A DNA stretch of 64,000 nt, from positions 1,364,001 to 1,428,000 of the forward strand of contig NC_011671.1 in NCBI RefSeq assembly GCF_000150955.2, read 5' to 3'. A program made the position numbers and the translations under genes. Of this stretch, positions 21,790 through 31,524 are shown one piece after another. Under the pieces are notes generated by a model. It was not told the origin of the DNA and made no database searches. It saw nothing but the letters and a program-made list of their open reading frames with translations. Position 1 is the stretch's first letter; each line of letters begins with the position of its first letter. Origin of the DNA: Phaeodactylum tricornutum CCAP 1055/1. Taxonomy: Eukaryota > Bacillariophyta > Bacillariophyceae > Surirellales > Neidiaceae.

Positions 21790-21990
21790 CCGGACTTTTG
21801 AAACGGACTCTAATTTAGAGTCGGATTTCGAAACCGACTCTATTTAGAGTCGGATTCAGAAACCGACTCTAAATCCGACTCTAATTTAGGGTCGGTTTTT
21901 CAAATAGAGTCGGATTTAGGGTCGGATTTAGAGTCGGATTTAGGGTCGGATTTAGAGTCGGATTTCGCAAGCGACTCAAGTTTTTAGAGT
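21790..21990. repeat. Left block of TTTAGAGTCGGATTT-type repeats
   Basis: Roughly eleven clear and three variant copies of GAGTCGG or GGGTCGG, in both orientations, spaced by A/T-rich ATTT or GAAA units, so that neighbouring copies form small hairpins. The central part is a direct array alternating AGAGTCGG and AGGGTCGG. It mirrors the block at the right end of the element. Confidence 0.8.
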
Positions 21991-22580
21991 CGCATTTTCA
22001 TTTTTGCTTCGATTTCCAGAGCCATATCTACTAGTAGATCTACTCACAGTCTATAGTAAAGTTGTCTTGTTTCTGCCCAATGAACAGTCATTTGGTTGCG
22101 GTGGTAGCGGAACGAGACAGAAGCCAAACATCAATCGGATTCCTAATTTCAACGCGATACCTTCGGGAGCAGATAATAGTTAAGAGTAGCAGCTTATTAC
22201 ATTTGTCGAAGGATATCCAGGATGAAGAAGTCACACAGGAGAAGTGAAAGGTAGTAAGAGGGCTACTTGAAGAAGCGTTGTTAGCAGAAGAAATCCCAAT
22301 TGCATGAATGGAATTGTGACCAAAGGTAGTCGTCGACAACCCAGCATTCAATGGTATCCCCCATGGTGACAAATTCACTTGAATACTAAGACTGCTTCGC
22401 AAGAAGCACATGAAGGGTGATCTTCAGAAGAAAGAAAAGCCTAAGGTGATTGAGTGGAGCAAGTCAGCAGCAAAACAAGTCTCGAAGCAATAGTTTCGAG
22501 AGGAAACGATTTCATCCAACTACCAAGATGCAAAACTAGTATGGAGGGACCATTGCAAGGACAACTGTGCTTTCAAAAGG

Positions 22581-22868
22581 ATGCAGTGTGATACTGCCTT
22601 TGTTTGGCGTCTTAAAACTGACCAAGATGACTACTTGAAAAAAGTCGAGAGGTGCCAAAAAAACCTTTTAGTATATCGAGAGCACCACGACAGCTATACT
22701 CAGTGTAAAATTGAGCTCGAAAGCAAATTTAGAGGCATTGAGGAGACCAAAAGTGAAACAATGGGTGACAAGGGGGCACATCTGAAGCGCAGCTTTGATG
22801 ATACTGACTCTTTAGACTCTGATGATATGCACGATCTTGTGGCTGCTGTCAATTCTAGCATTTACTAG
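22581..22868 (+). CDS. Unknown 95-aa frame inside the transposon
   Basis: Open frame in the middle of the TIR element, with a charged helical sequence (LKTDQDDYLKKVERCQKN, DDTDSLDSDDMHDLV). It may extend upstream in the same frame, but a stop lies about 70 codons before. No catalytic motif of a known transposase is visible. It could be a remnant or a small element-encoded protein. Confidence 0.3.
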   Translation: MQCDTAFVWRLKTDQDDYLKKVERCQKNLLVYREHHDSYTQCKIELESKFRGIEETKSETMGDKGAHLKRSFDDTDSLDSDDMHDLVAAVNSSIY

Positions 22869-23257
22869 CTGTCAACGAAAAAGGCAACCAATTGTAAAAA
22901 GTATACAAAGCAGCCAATTGTGAAGCACTAAATTAATTAGGAAACTTTCAACAGAACATCTCCTTGCACTATAAAGAAGCTACAGGAGTAGTAATTCTGC
23001 CAACCACCCTTTAGAACGAGAAGTCGAGAAAATGGGTTCATTGTCCACCATCCCTGAAAAAACAGTAGTGAGTCTACCAAATGTGTTGGCAACGGTGTTT
23101 CTTGGGGGTAGAAGAAACCGTCGGGTTACCGGGAAGATCATGCACTTGACCCAGAGGTCAATAGACGCGACAAGTAGAACTCGTTTTATGATCGAAATGA
23201 GCTCGAAAATTGCAAAATATGGCATCGATCCGGATACTCGCGATGCGAGGAAAAATT

Positions 23258-23440
23258 GAGTCGCTTTAAAATCCGACTCTAAATCCGACCCTAATTTAGA
23301 GTCGGATTTTGATTTAGAGTCGGATTTCGAAAGCGACTCTAAAAATAGGGTCGGATTTCAGAAAGCGACCCTATTTTAGAGTCGGATTAGAAATCGGCCG
23401 ATTTAATTAGGGTCGGGTTTCGAAAGCGGCTATAAAATTT
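23258..23440. repeat. Right block of GAGTCGG-type repeats
   Basis: About seven clear and several variant copies of GAGTCGG/GGGTCGG and complements, for example TTTAGAGTCGG and ATCCGACTC, in the same style as the left block. Confidence 0.8.
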
Positions 23441-23647
23441 TCTTTTTATAAATCAACGTATACGTAAAACGCCAGCCAGTATGAATGATACTTTTATCAT
23501 GACAGAGTTAAGTGAAAATGTCTTCTAATTTTTTATTTCGTTTTTTATATTCGAGAGATTTGAGGCACGCCCCAGAGCTTCACGTAACCTAGCAAAACCC
23601 TTTTCCGTTATATCTAACTGTAGCCGATGAAAAATAGAATATAGAAA

Positions 23648-25507
23648 TTAGTTGCCAAATCCGTATGTTGACAAGCTCGGAGTGTGAATTGGGAACCGAC
23701 ACAACTCGGTACAGGCCCCGTCGTATTCGCATTGCTGCACCATACCTCTCTGTATCCGCGCATCGTAGTCCATCACAACATCCTGATCCGAACGTTTTTT
23801 GAGTGGTCGGCTAAATACACAGCGGTTTAATTGCGCTTGTATCTTGATCCAGACCGGACCACCTTCGCCCAGCACTTGGGCGCCGGTGGACGAAAAGGTG
23901 AAACTCATCGTGGTGGCGTCGGGATCGGATCCTTGACGACCTTTCCAAGCAACGTATTCCACTTGCGACGAAGGTTCTAATAAGGCAGTCTTTAAGGAGC
24001 TCGTCAAAGAGAACGTTCGCCATTGCGTATCCGCGTACGTAGTGCTGTGGTGCCTGACTCTGGCGTCGAGTATGGCTGACAGGTCTTTTTGTGTCAATGG
24101 AAAGAACGGCACAATTGCTGGCCATTCAAGTGCACGCCCGCCAAGATGACGCATTAATTCATGGCCAACATCAAGGACAAGTGAGGCTTGCGAATAAATC
24201 TCGGACGTTCCGTGAGTTCGGATGCTCTGCGTAATCGCCATGCGTCCAATTTCGGTTGACGTGAACATTATGACGCTTTGACGACAGTGCTTCCTGAGTT
24301 GCCAAGTGGATGTCTGCAAATCGTTGTAGCCAGTCTCTCCCAATTCATGCAAAAGCCAAGATAGCAATGAAGGTTCCATATGCTCCACGTTTTTTAAGAG
24401 AATGATACTCCCTTCCTGCATTTTTTTCACATGTCGCAGTATACGGGTCGCGAGCTTGGCTTGAAGTGTCTCACGCAGTGCTTCATGGTCAACGAGAAAG
24501 TCTTGACCGTCCAACAGTAATAAGACGGCCTCGGATTGGGCCTCGCTCGAATGTTCCACGGCATTGAAACAGTGGGGCATTAAGACGTGACGAGCCAAAT
24601 GGATGAGCGCAGTTTGTTTGCCTTCCCCTATTCCTCCGGTCGCGAAGAATAGCAAGGGACTGTCGCGGTTCCATGTTTGAACCCGTTCCGTTAGTATCTG
24701 CACCGCCAAAGGTTGTCCCACCATGGACGATTCGAACGCTTTCCACAAGTTTATGTCGGACGAGATCCGTAGAGAGCAGGGCCGCGGACGAGAATTCCAC
24801 CGAGAGGTCCCGCGATAGTCTTGGTATAGATCACGTAGCTCGGTATGTATGTGCATCCAACCCCAACCGGCTAGGTGCAGCGGTGTGTCGAAGAACAGAG
24901 CCCGCGTGGATTGCCACAGCTGGAAGCCGTGAAGCGACACATAATCGTTCCATGTTGTTGGCTCCGTGTCGGTGATCGTACTATCGTCTGCAATGGTATT
25001 TGGTAGTGGCGGAGCGGGAGGCCCGTAGCGACTGCTTCCAAACAAGGCCAGCTGCACCACCATTGCGAGTAGAATCGTTCGTACCCATGTGGGTATCCAG
25101 ACGGATCCCGGATATGTTCTTCTCCAAAGTGTTGGATCCTGGTTGTTGCTATAATCATCGCACCATTCCGAACCATCTCCCTCCGCTATTGACTGCGATT
25201 GTGGCAGGACTATGAAGGTGGGTCGAGTGTTGGAAAACAGTGGGTTGTGATTGCTCTCGGACGGTCCAAACGGATTGTTTTCCATGTTCGCCGAATTAGA
25301 CGTCGACTCGACCCTTGCGGTCCGTTGATCAATATCTCGAGATACGAGAGCACCCTGTTCACTCACTCCTTGAGCAACAAACTCCCATTCTGGGTTGCTG
25401 CGCCAGGATTTTGAACTGCCAATGGTACGACTTTGTTCCGTGCGGAACTGATCCTCTTCCCCATCGTTGGCACCGTCGTCCTCTTCATGGTATCGAAAGC
25501 GTCCCAT
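23648..25507 (-). CDS. Membrane-anchored torsin-like AAA+ protein, catalytic motifs altered
   Basis: A 619-aa single exon that I place near the torsin/Clp branch of AAA+ proteins. Residues 1-140 are polar and low in order; a membrane segment lies at about 144-157 (ILLAMVVQLALFG). The AAA+ region starts near 260 with MVGQPLAVQILTERVQTW, like the GQHLAKK start of torsins. The P-loop is GGIGEGKQ (291-298): Lys is kept but the following Thr/Ser/Asn is Gln. The place of Walker B reads SIILLKNVEHM (367-377), with Lys-Asn where torsins have Asp-Glu. The small-domain motif IVPFFPLTQKDLSAIL resembles the torsin FLPLEYKHL block. The protein may bind but not hydrolyse ATP. Torsin placement is moderately sure; loss of activity is inferred. 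Confidence 0.6.
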   Translation of the reverse strand: MGRFRYHEEDDGANDGEEDQFRTEQSRTIGSSKSWRSNPEWEFVAQGVSEQGALVSRDIDQRTARVESTSNSANMENNPFGPSESNHNPLFSNTRPTFIVLPQSQSIAEGDGSEWCDDYSNNQDPTLWRRTYPGSVWIPTWVRTILLAMVVQLALFGSSRYGPPAPPLPNTIADDSTITDTEPTTWNDYVSLHGFQLWQSTRALFFDTPLHLAGWGWMHIHTELRDLYQDYRGTSRWNSRPRPCSLRISSDINLWKAFESSMVGQPLAVQILTERVQTWNRDSPLLFFATGGIGEGKQTALIHLARHVLMPHCFNAVEHSSEAQSEAVLLLLDGQDFLVDHEALRETLQAKLATRILRHVKKMQEGSIILLKNVEHMEPSLLSWLLHELGETGYNDLQTSTWQLRKHCRQSVIMFTSTEIGRMAITQSIRTHGTSEIYSQASLVLDVGHELMRHLGGRALEWPAIVPFFPLTQKDLSAILDARVRHHSTTYADTQWRTFSLTSSLKTALLEPSSQVEYVAWKGRQGSDPDATTMSFTFSSTGAQVLGEGGPVWIKIQAQLNRCVFSRPLKKRSDQDVVMDYDARIQRGMVQQCEYDGACTELCRFPIHTPSLSTYGFGN

Positions 25508-25823
25508 ACCTCTGTGTGCGTACGTAAAAGTTTACAGGCTCATGTGTGATGCATAGACATACGCAAGCAATCTTGCACGGCAAAAACTAAACCTATCCTT
25601 GTACATACTCAGCGATTGAGAGTTGCAACAGCAAAACAGACCCAACGAGTACGGGAACGTTTTTGCAGTGAATGAAAGAGAGTAGCTTTTCTCGGCGTCC
25701 CTCGTGTTTTTTTTCCCTAACCCTACCCTACGTTAAATGTGGGACCTTGGCTCGACGTACCGAACTTTCTGTTTGGAAATAGAAGATGGCCATAATCTGC
25801 CATAGTCAGAGTGTCAGGAAACC
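25508..25823. other. Divergent 5' region, no gene
   Basis: About 316 bp between the divergent torsin-like gene and helicase gene. Contains a T8 run and A/T-rich sequence; no motif I would name. Confidence 0.4.
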
Positions 25824-28791
25824 ATGTCTGTGGACGAACACGATGAGGATCCGTTGTTTCCTACGGGATCAACGGTTCCCTTCCCCTACGATAAGCCCTA
25901 TCCACAGCAAGTTGCCCTGATGGATACTATGTTACAAGCTTTGAAGCTTCGACGACAAGAGCAACGACGGCAAGACTCATCACGGGACCCATCGGCAAAG
26001 CCGTCGTCAGCCGCGGGAGGAAGCGCCACCGTACTGCTGCTGGAATCGCCTACAGGTACCGGCAAATCCCTCAGTCTGGCGTGTGCCGCACTTGCTTGGC
26101 TCAAGTATGTCGAACAGGAAGATCTCCGTGCAAACGAGACACAGTCAAGCACGAATGGAACCAAAACGAGCTTTGTTTTCCCCGACGAACGAGAATCCAC
26201 CAACTTCGATCGACTCTGCGACTCATACAACAACGACAACAGCAGTAGCAACGACGACGACGTCTACCGGATTGGATTGGTTGGATTCGTGGGTTCCACC
26301 CGATCAGCTCGAACGTAAGCGAAGCCAAGACCAGTCACGTCGGCAAGCAAAAGTGAGTCGCGAAGCGCTTGATCAGGAACTAGACTTGATTCGTCAAAGA
26401 TTCCGGCCCAGCGAATCATCAAATGCCCAGAACGGTACAGCTTCCTTGTCTCACCTAAAGGGTAAGCGAGAGAATGCTCTGCGCTTGGCAATTACCGCTG
26501 TCAAACTTCAGTCTCGACGTGCCGACAAGCGCCGCGGTCAGAAACGACCCCGTACGGTAACTCCCACCAAAGTCGACGACCTTTGCTTGGATGCGTACCG
26601 TTCCGACGACGAAGACAATCATTATCAGCCAACATCGCATCATTCAACAGGGACCGAGCATCTTTCATTTTCGGCCGGCCGCTTGCTGAACGGTGCCGCC
26701 CTGGATGGCTCACTCAATAATGGTGTGAATTCAGGCTCGGAGACCAGTACGGCGAGAGGCATACATTCACGAGCGGTCGGTGGTGTCCAACCGGGAAGTG
26801 GTGTCCGCAAAATCATTTACGCCGCACGTACGCATTCGCAGCTTTCGCAGTTTGTGGGAGAATTGCGTCGGACTGCGTGGGGGGATCACGTCAGGGTCGT
26901 GGCACTCGGTGGTCGCAAAGCTCTCTGTGGAAATGCGGCGGTCGCTCGATTGAAATCGGAAGCGGCCGTGAACGAAGCCTGCTTGGATTTGCAAAAGGCC
27001 AAAAGCTGTAACTGCCCCTTGCTGGCATCCAAAGACACGGTTGACACCCTAGCCATGCATACCCTCGCTTCCGTGACTGATATTGAACAAGCTTCACAGT
27101 TGGGAAAAGCCTCGCAAACGTGTGCCTACTATGCCTCTCGGACCGCCCTGGCTGCGGCCGAAGTCGTGGTGTTGCCGTACAGCATGCTTTTGTCTCCGCA
27201 AACACGTTCTGCAGTAGGGCTGTCTTTAAAGGAGTCGCTCGTTATTGTGGATGAAGCTCACAATTTACCCGAAGCTTTACGATCCTTGCATTCGTGTTCC
27301 TTGTCCCTGCCCGTCGTCATGGCGAGTCTAGAGCAACTGGCCTTGTGCACGACCAAGTATGCTTCTCGACTGGCCGGGCGCAATATATACTATCTCGGAC
27401 AAATAAGGAAAGTGTTGGTCACTTTTCGCAAACATTTTGAATGCACCACACCCAATCACAAGCTGGAAGAACGGATGGTAAGCCCTGGGGAGTTGTTAAT
27501 TGAACTGAAATTGGACTCTGTTAATTTGTTCAAGATTTTGCGCTACTTGGAGCGGTCTCGACTTGCGCAAAAATTGCTTGGCTTTACTAGTCTGGTGTCG
27601 ACTGAAGTTCAGGCAAAGACTGGAGATGAGGGGGATGATGCGCAAGAAACTACAACAGGGATTTCAAAGCATGTATCAGCGATGTCGCTGGTACAAAACT
27701 TCTTGGAAAAGCTATCGTTGACTGGCCAAGAAGGAAAGATTGTAACTGATCGACCAGGGATCAGCCCCAATCCAGATCACAACCCTCGCGTCCGCCAAAG
27801 GCAGCATCCCGCCTTTCGATATGTTCTCCTACAGCCTGCCGTGTTCTTTGAAAACGTTCTGACAGAGGCGCATGCCTTAGCGTTGGTGGGAGGGACACTG
27901 CGTCCATTTGTTCACGTGGCTGCCGAACTTCTTGGAAATCAGAGTCTCTTACACGAAGCCGCTCTCGCGGACGAGGCCATGCGGACCCAGCAACTTTCCA
28001 ATAAAAATTCTACGCATGCAATAGTCTCGTCAAGTTTCGCCGCGTTTTCCTGTGATCATGTCGTATCGCCCAATAATGTTCTTTTGCAGTGTCATTTGAA
28101 GGGTCCGACCGGAAAGAGTTTGGATTTTCGCCACCAGCAGCGCAAGACGGCAACGGCGTGCAATGAGCTCGGGGCAACATTATTGCATCTGTGTCGTAGT
28201 GTACCAAGTGGAATGGTCGTTTTTTTGCCGAGCTACTCTTATGAAGCTCACTTAGTCCAGCACTGGAAACGCTCCGGGATCTGGAACGATTTGCAAAAGA
28301 TCAAGAGCATATATAGGGAACCAAAACAATCTAGCCAACTGGATACTACCCTTCAAGCTTATTCTCGCGATGCGCTCAAAGGTGCGCTTTTGTTTTCCGT
28401 TATCGGCGGCAAAATGTCGGAAGGTATCAATTTTTCCAACGACATGGCGCGATGCGTTGTGGTTGTTGGTTTACCTTATCCAGATATTACGGACCCTGAG
28501 CTACTGGAGAAAATGGCTATGATGGATCGCGCCCCGGACAAAACAATATCCGGCCGGGCCTACTATCAGAATCTTTGCATGCGAGCTGTCAATCAATCGG
28601 TAGGCCGCGCGATTCGTCACGCTGACGACTACGCTGCGGTTGTGCTCTGCGATCAACGGTATAGCGAAGAGCGTATTTGGTCTGCATTGCCGGGCTGGTT
28701 AAAAAGGGGTTCGAGGGCATCTCCGCAACAAACTACTGATTTTCAGGCTCAAGACCAAGAGTTGAGATCATTCTTTTCTGGCCGCAGTTAG
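25824..28791 (+). CDS. CHL1: DDX11/CHL1-type Fe-S DNA helicase, with an unresolved frame change near the start
   Basis: XPD-family 5'-3' helicase that in other eukaryotes acts in sister-chromatid cohesion. The first frame (from ATG 25824) carries the Q-motif-like FPYDKPYPQQ and the Walker A ESPTGTGKSLSLACAALAWL. The second frame carries LDWLDSWVPPDQLERKR, IIYAARTHSQLSQF (motif Ia), four Fe-S cysteine positions (LCGN, NEACLDL, SCNCPLL, TCAYY), DEAH box VIVDEAHNLPE, and the C-terminal GGKMSEGINFSND, VGLPYPDITDPEL and QSVGRAIRHADDYA. The two frames differ by one base and must be joined between about 26128 and 26275. A weak-donor intron (GTGCAA at 26128 to an AG at 26242-26248) would restore phase; an assembly error or indel in the ACAACGACAACAG-type low-complexity run is equally possible. 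Confidence 0.9.
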
Positions 28792-29007
28792 TTTGCCGAC
28801 AGCAAACTTCTGTAATCCCACAGCTCAGGAATGTCACTCCAGTGGAGATGCCATCACGACTGCCCTCGGTTTCTCTATTGCAAGACAGCTGGCGAAAGAT
28901 TCTATTCGCGAAACGGTTGTAGACATGTGTGGGTGGCATAAGCTATACCTACCAATATAATATACTATGAACCTTGGATGTAACAACGTGCTTTGAAGCC
29001 ATTTCCC

Positions 29008-30430
29008 TTAGCTCTTTTTTGCCCGTGATGGTGAAGGCCCACCGAAAGCTGACTCATTGTTGGCTGCTCGTTTTAAGGAGCCTTCGCGGTTTGATGTGAC
29101 TGGCGGCATGATGAGTGTGGTGGTGTTTGTGGGCCCTCCCGTATGAGAGGCCGACGGAGCCCTTAGGTGGTTCTGCAAACTTACTGCGGCTTGACTCAAT
29201 GAATGCAACAAGTCTGGGACCTGCGACGCACTGGAAGACGCAGTCGCTGAGGATGCAGCCAAAATGCTGTCACGAGGTGTAATGGCGGAATGAACTAAGG
29301 CGGCCAACTTGTCGTACTCGGCATTCATCGCAGTTATGCGTCGGTTGCACTCATAGGAAAGCTCCGCGAGTTTTTGGTCGTATTGAGCCGCAGTCAAGCT
29401 CAGTGTTTCCTTCAGCTTAGCTACATCATGTTTCAAAGATTCAACTTCATCTTTGGACTGCTGATCAGTCTTAGTGGCTCGTTTAATTTGATGCAATAGC
29501 TGTGGCTTGTCCTTTTGAAATTTTTCGTGATAGAATCGTACGAAACATGCGGTGTGTGGATCCACATCCGAAGTCAAGATTGGGTCGGTCCTTAGCTTTC
29601 GAAAGCCGTAGAAATTCAGTTGACGAGCAAAGCTCGAAAAGTTGGAATGCTTGAAATAGCGAGGAAGGACGCTCTGTTGTTCGACGGAAAGTAGTGGTGC
29701 TAATGAGCAAAAAGTTACGTTTTCCGATTCTTACAGTAGCTGATGACAGTGAATACGTTTCATTGCTACTTACGCTCGCGAACTTTTCGGTATTCTTCAC
29801 AACAAAATTATCACCCGCTTCTGACCAAGTAGCGATCTCTGAATCGCATCGGTCAATCATATGATAAGTCTCTGGAATGAGATAAAATCAAGGTCCAGAA
29901 AGAGGTGAGTCGCAAATTGAAAAAGTGCAGTCAACATTCCGGAATATTTCCGACATTTTCAAAGCACGAGTTCCAGGTTCCCTCAAAAATTAGGAAATTC
30001 GATCTATTGGGGGGGAATTTTTCAGATGTTCGGTGCATGTTCGAAAAAGTCTTGCAGCACCGGGACAGCAAATACAAAAGAATCGATTGCGAACAAATCG
30101 ATACGAAAACTTACTACTGAGGAACATGGGTAGCTGAAATTGTTTGCTAGCACAAGTCTTGCTATTCCTTCTCTTAGAGGAATCGTGGGAAAATTCACAG
30201 GAATCCTCCGATTTTACGGAGGCTGAAGCGTGTGGTTGTGAAGTCGCTGCCGAAGAACTCAAAGAACAAAGAACGTCACATGTCATCTGTGTAGCTTCCT
30301 TGTCGTCCTCGTGCTCAAAAGACGTTGGGGAGCAGCAAGGTCCCTCCTCCGCATGGACTCCTAGGAAGCACTCTTCGGAGTTGGTCATTGTGGGGGAAGG
30401 TAGTCGGCTAGCTTTTGGATGAGCAAACAT
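29008..30430 (-). CDS. HSF: Heat shock transcription factor
   Basis: DNA-binding regulator with a winged-helix HSF domain. I assemble three exons: 30430-30115, 29871-29774 and 29673-29008, with introns of 243 bp (GTAAGT...CCAG) and 100 bp (GTAAGT...CAG); product 359 aa. The DNA-binding domain spans about residues 97-195 and reads across the junctions as FLSKTYHMIDR, ATWSEAGDNFVVKN, then SVLPRYFKHSNFSSFARQL, NFYGFRKLR and the end block CFVRFYHEKF. A heptad-repeat region follows (TDQQSKDEVESLKHDVAKLKETL and onward) for oligomerisation, then a Ser/Thr-rich tail with a basic end. The N-terminal 95 residues are acidic and Ser-rich with a basic patch (SSKRRNSK). Diatoms have an expanded HSF family, so the target programme cannot be named. 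Confidence 0.92.
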
Positions 30431-31524
30431 CGCAATAAGTGTATCGCAGCGTCTCTACTGTGAGTGGGAACACGATCGGCGTTCGAAGAAGCAGCGAGGA
30501 GTGCTGAGAGAGTGTCCCTCCGTGCCGCTCTTTGAAGTTCTGATTGGTTCCTTTCGACCCTGACAAACCAACCAACCGAAGGAAGCCTCCAGAAGATTCT
30601 GGAGAAGTGACTATGAAGACGATTGCTCTTCAAGTTGCCCTGTCACGGTATAATTCAGTCTGTCCGTGATTCTGTCTTTTCATAATCGTGGCATTATCTA
30701 CAGTCGGTCATCATTTTTGAATGAAGACAAATCTGTTTTCCAAGTTTCAGATGCCCTCCAGTAAACAGACATGTCATCCGATCATTGACTGTGCAGCTCA
30801 AACCAAACGGCACGAGCCACAACTTCAATTAACTAGCATCACCAACCATGATCAAGCTTAGTTCCCATACTAGCGTGTCCATGGAACTTCGTTTTCGAAG
30901 AGATAACTTACGAGACCGCGCTGGTCGAGAGGACCCTCGAAAAGGATTTGGTCCGGCGATTCTACTGTTCTTTCGGGAGCAAATAGTAAATTTGGAGAAA
31001 AACGACGACATACACATGCATCGTATTTGACACACAAAAGGAGATCAAGAGAGCAACGTTGGCGCTTTCGTCGACGAAAGCATTGTATGGATGCTGAGAA
31101 AAAATGCTCTGCGAATAGAATCATGCTTCCAACTAATTCTCTCGGAAACGTGCCTAGTTTAGTCTGCTCTGTCTCTTGGCAGTCGCACCTCTGGTCGCGT
31201 ATCGACTCGATGCTTTTGGAACACGGCTAGCTTTAAGAGCTTTATATTCGGCACACTTCAACCGCATGCGCATATCGCGGTTGTTTCTTATAGTTGGTCG
31301 GGATTCTTCTGTGAATGGGGAGACATGTTCGTCACTCACAGTCAAGACACTTTCCGGAACGGAAAGCGATTCTGTACCGCCAACACAAATACCAGAATTA
31401 CCATCTTTTCAGCCGAAATCCGGCGAAATGCATAATAGAACAATTCAAGCTGACAGCTATAGACCTGGTGACGGTACACTTCTGCATGTTTAATTAATAA
31501 TCTGAGCATTCCACTTCTTGCGAA
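30431..31524. other. Intergenic, no gene supported
   Basis: About 1.1 kb between the divergently placed HSF start and the 3' end of the TLDc gene. A plus-strand frame at 31176-31493 (105 aa) starts without an ATG and shows no family. No repeat or RNA recognised. Confidence 0.4.

Larger units (their letters stand above)
21622..23573. mobile_element. Non-autonomous TIR DNA transposon with GAGTCGG repeat blocks
   Basis: About 1.95 kb bounded by a 13-bp terminal inverted repeat, GGGGCGTGCCTCA at 21622-21634 and its complement at 23561-23573. Flanking 9-mers AAAGTATCA and AGAGCTTCA agree at 6 of 9 positions, compatible with a decayed 9-bp target duplication as made by Mutator-like elements. If the two bases outside are included, the ends read CAGGGG/CTGGGG, so a hAT origin is the alternative. 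Inside each end lies a block of GAGTCGG/GGGTCGG units in both orientations (21790-21990 and 23258-23420). The centre holds small frames, notably 22581-22868 (95 aa, charged, helical), but no transposase motif. It looks non-autonomous and moderately old. Confidence 0.7.

Noticed and set aside
21620-23575. Assignment of the TIR element to hAT from CAGGGG-type ends
   Set aside because: The two ends differ at the second base and the 8-bp flanks do not match, while the 9-bp flanks match at 6 of 9; kept as an alternative only.
31176-31493. Plus-strand 105-aa frame
   Set aside because: Starts without ATG and shows no conserved features.
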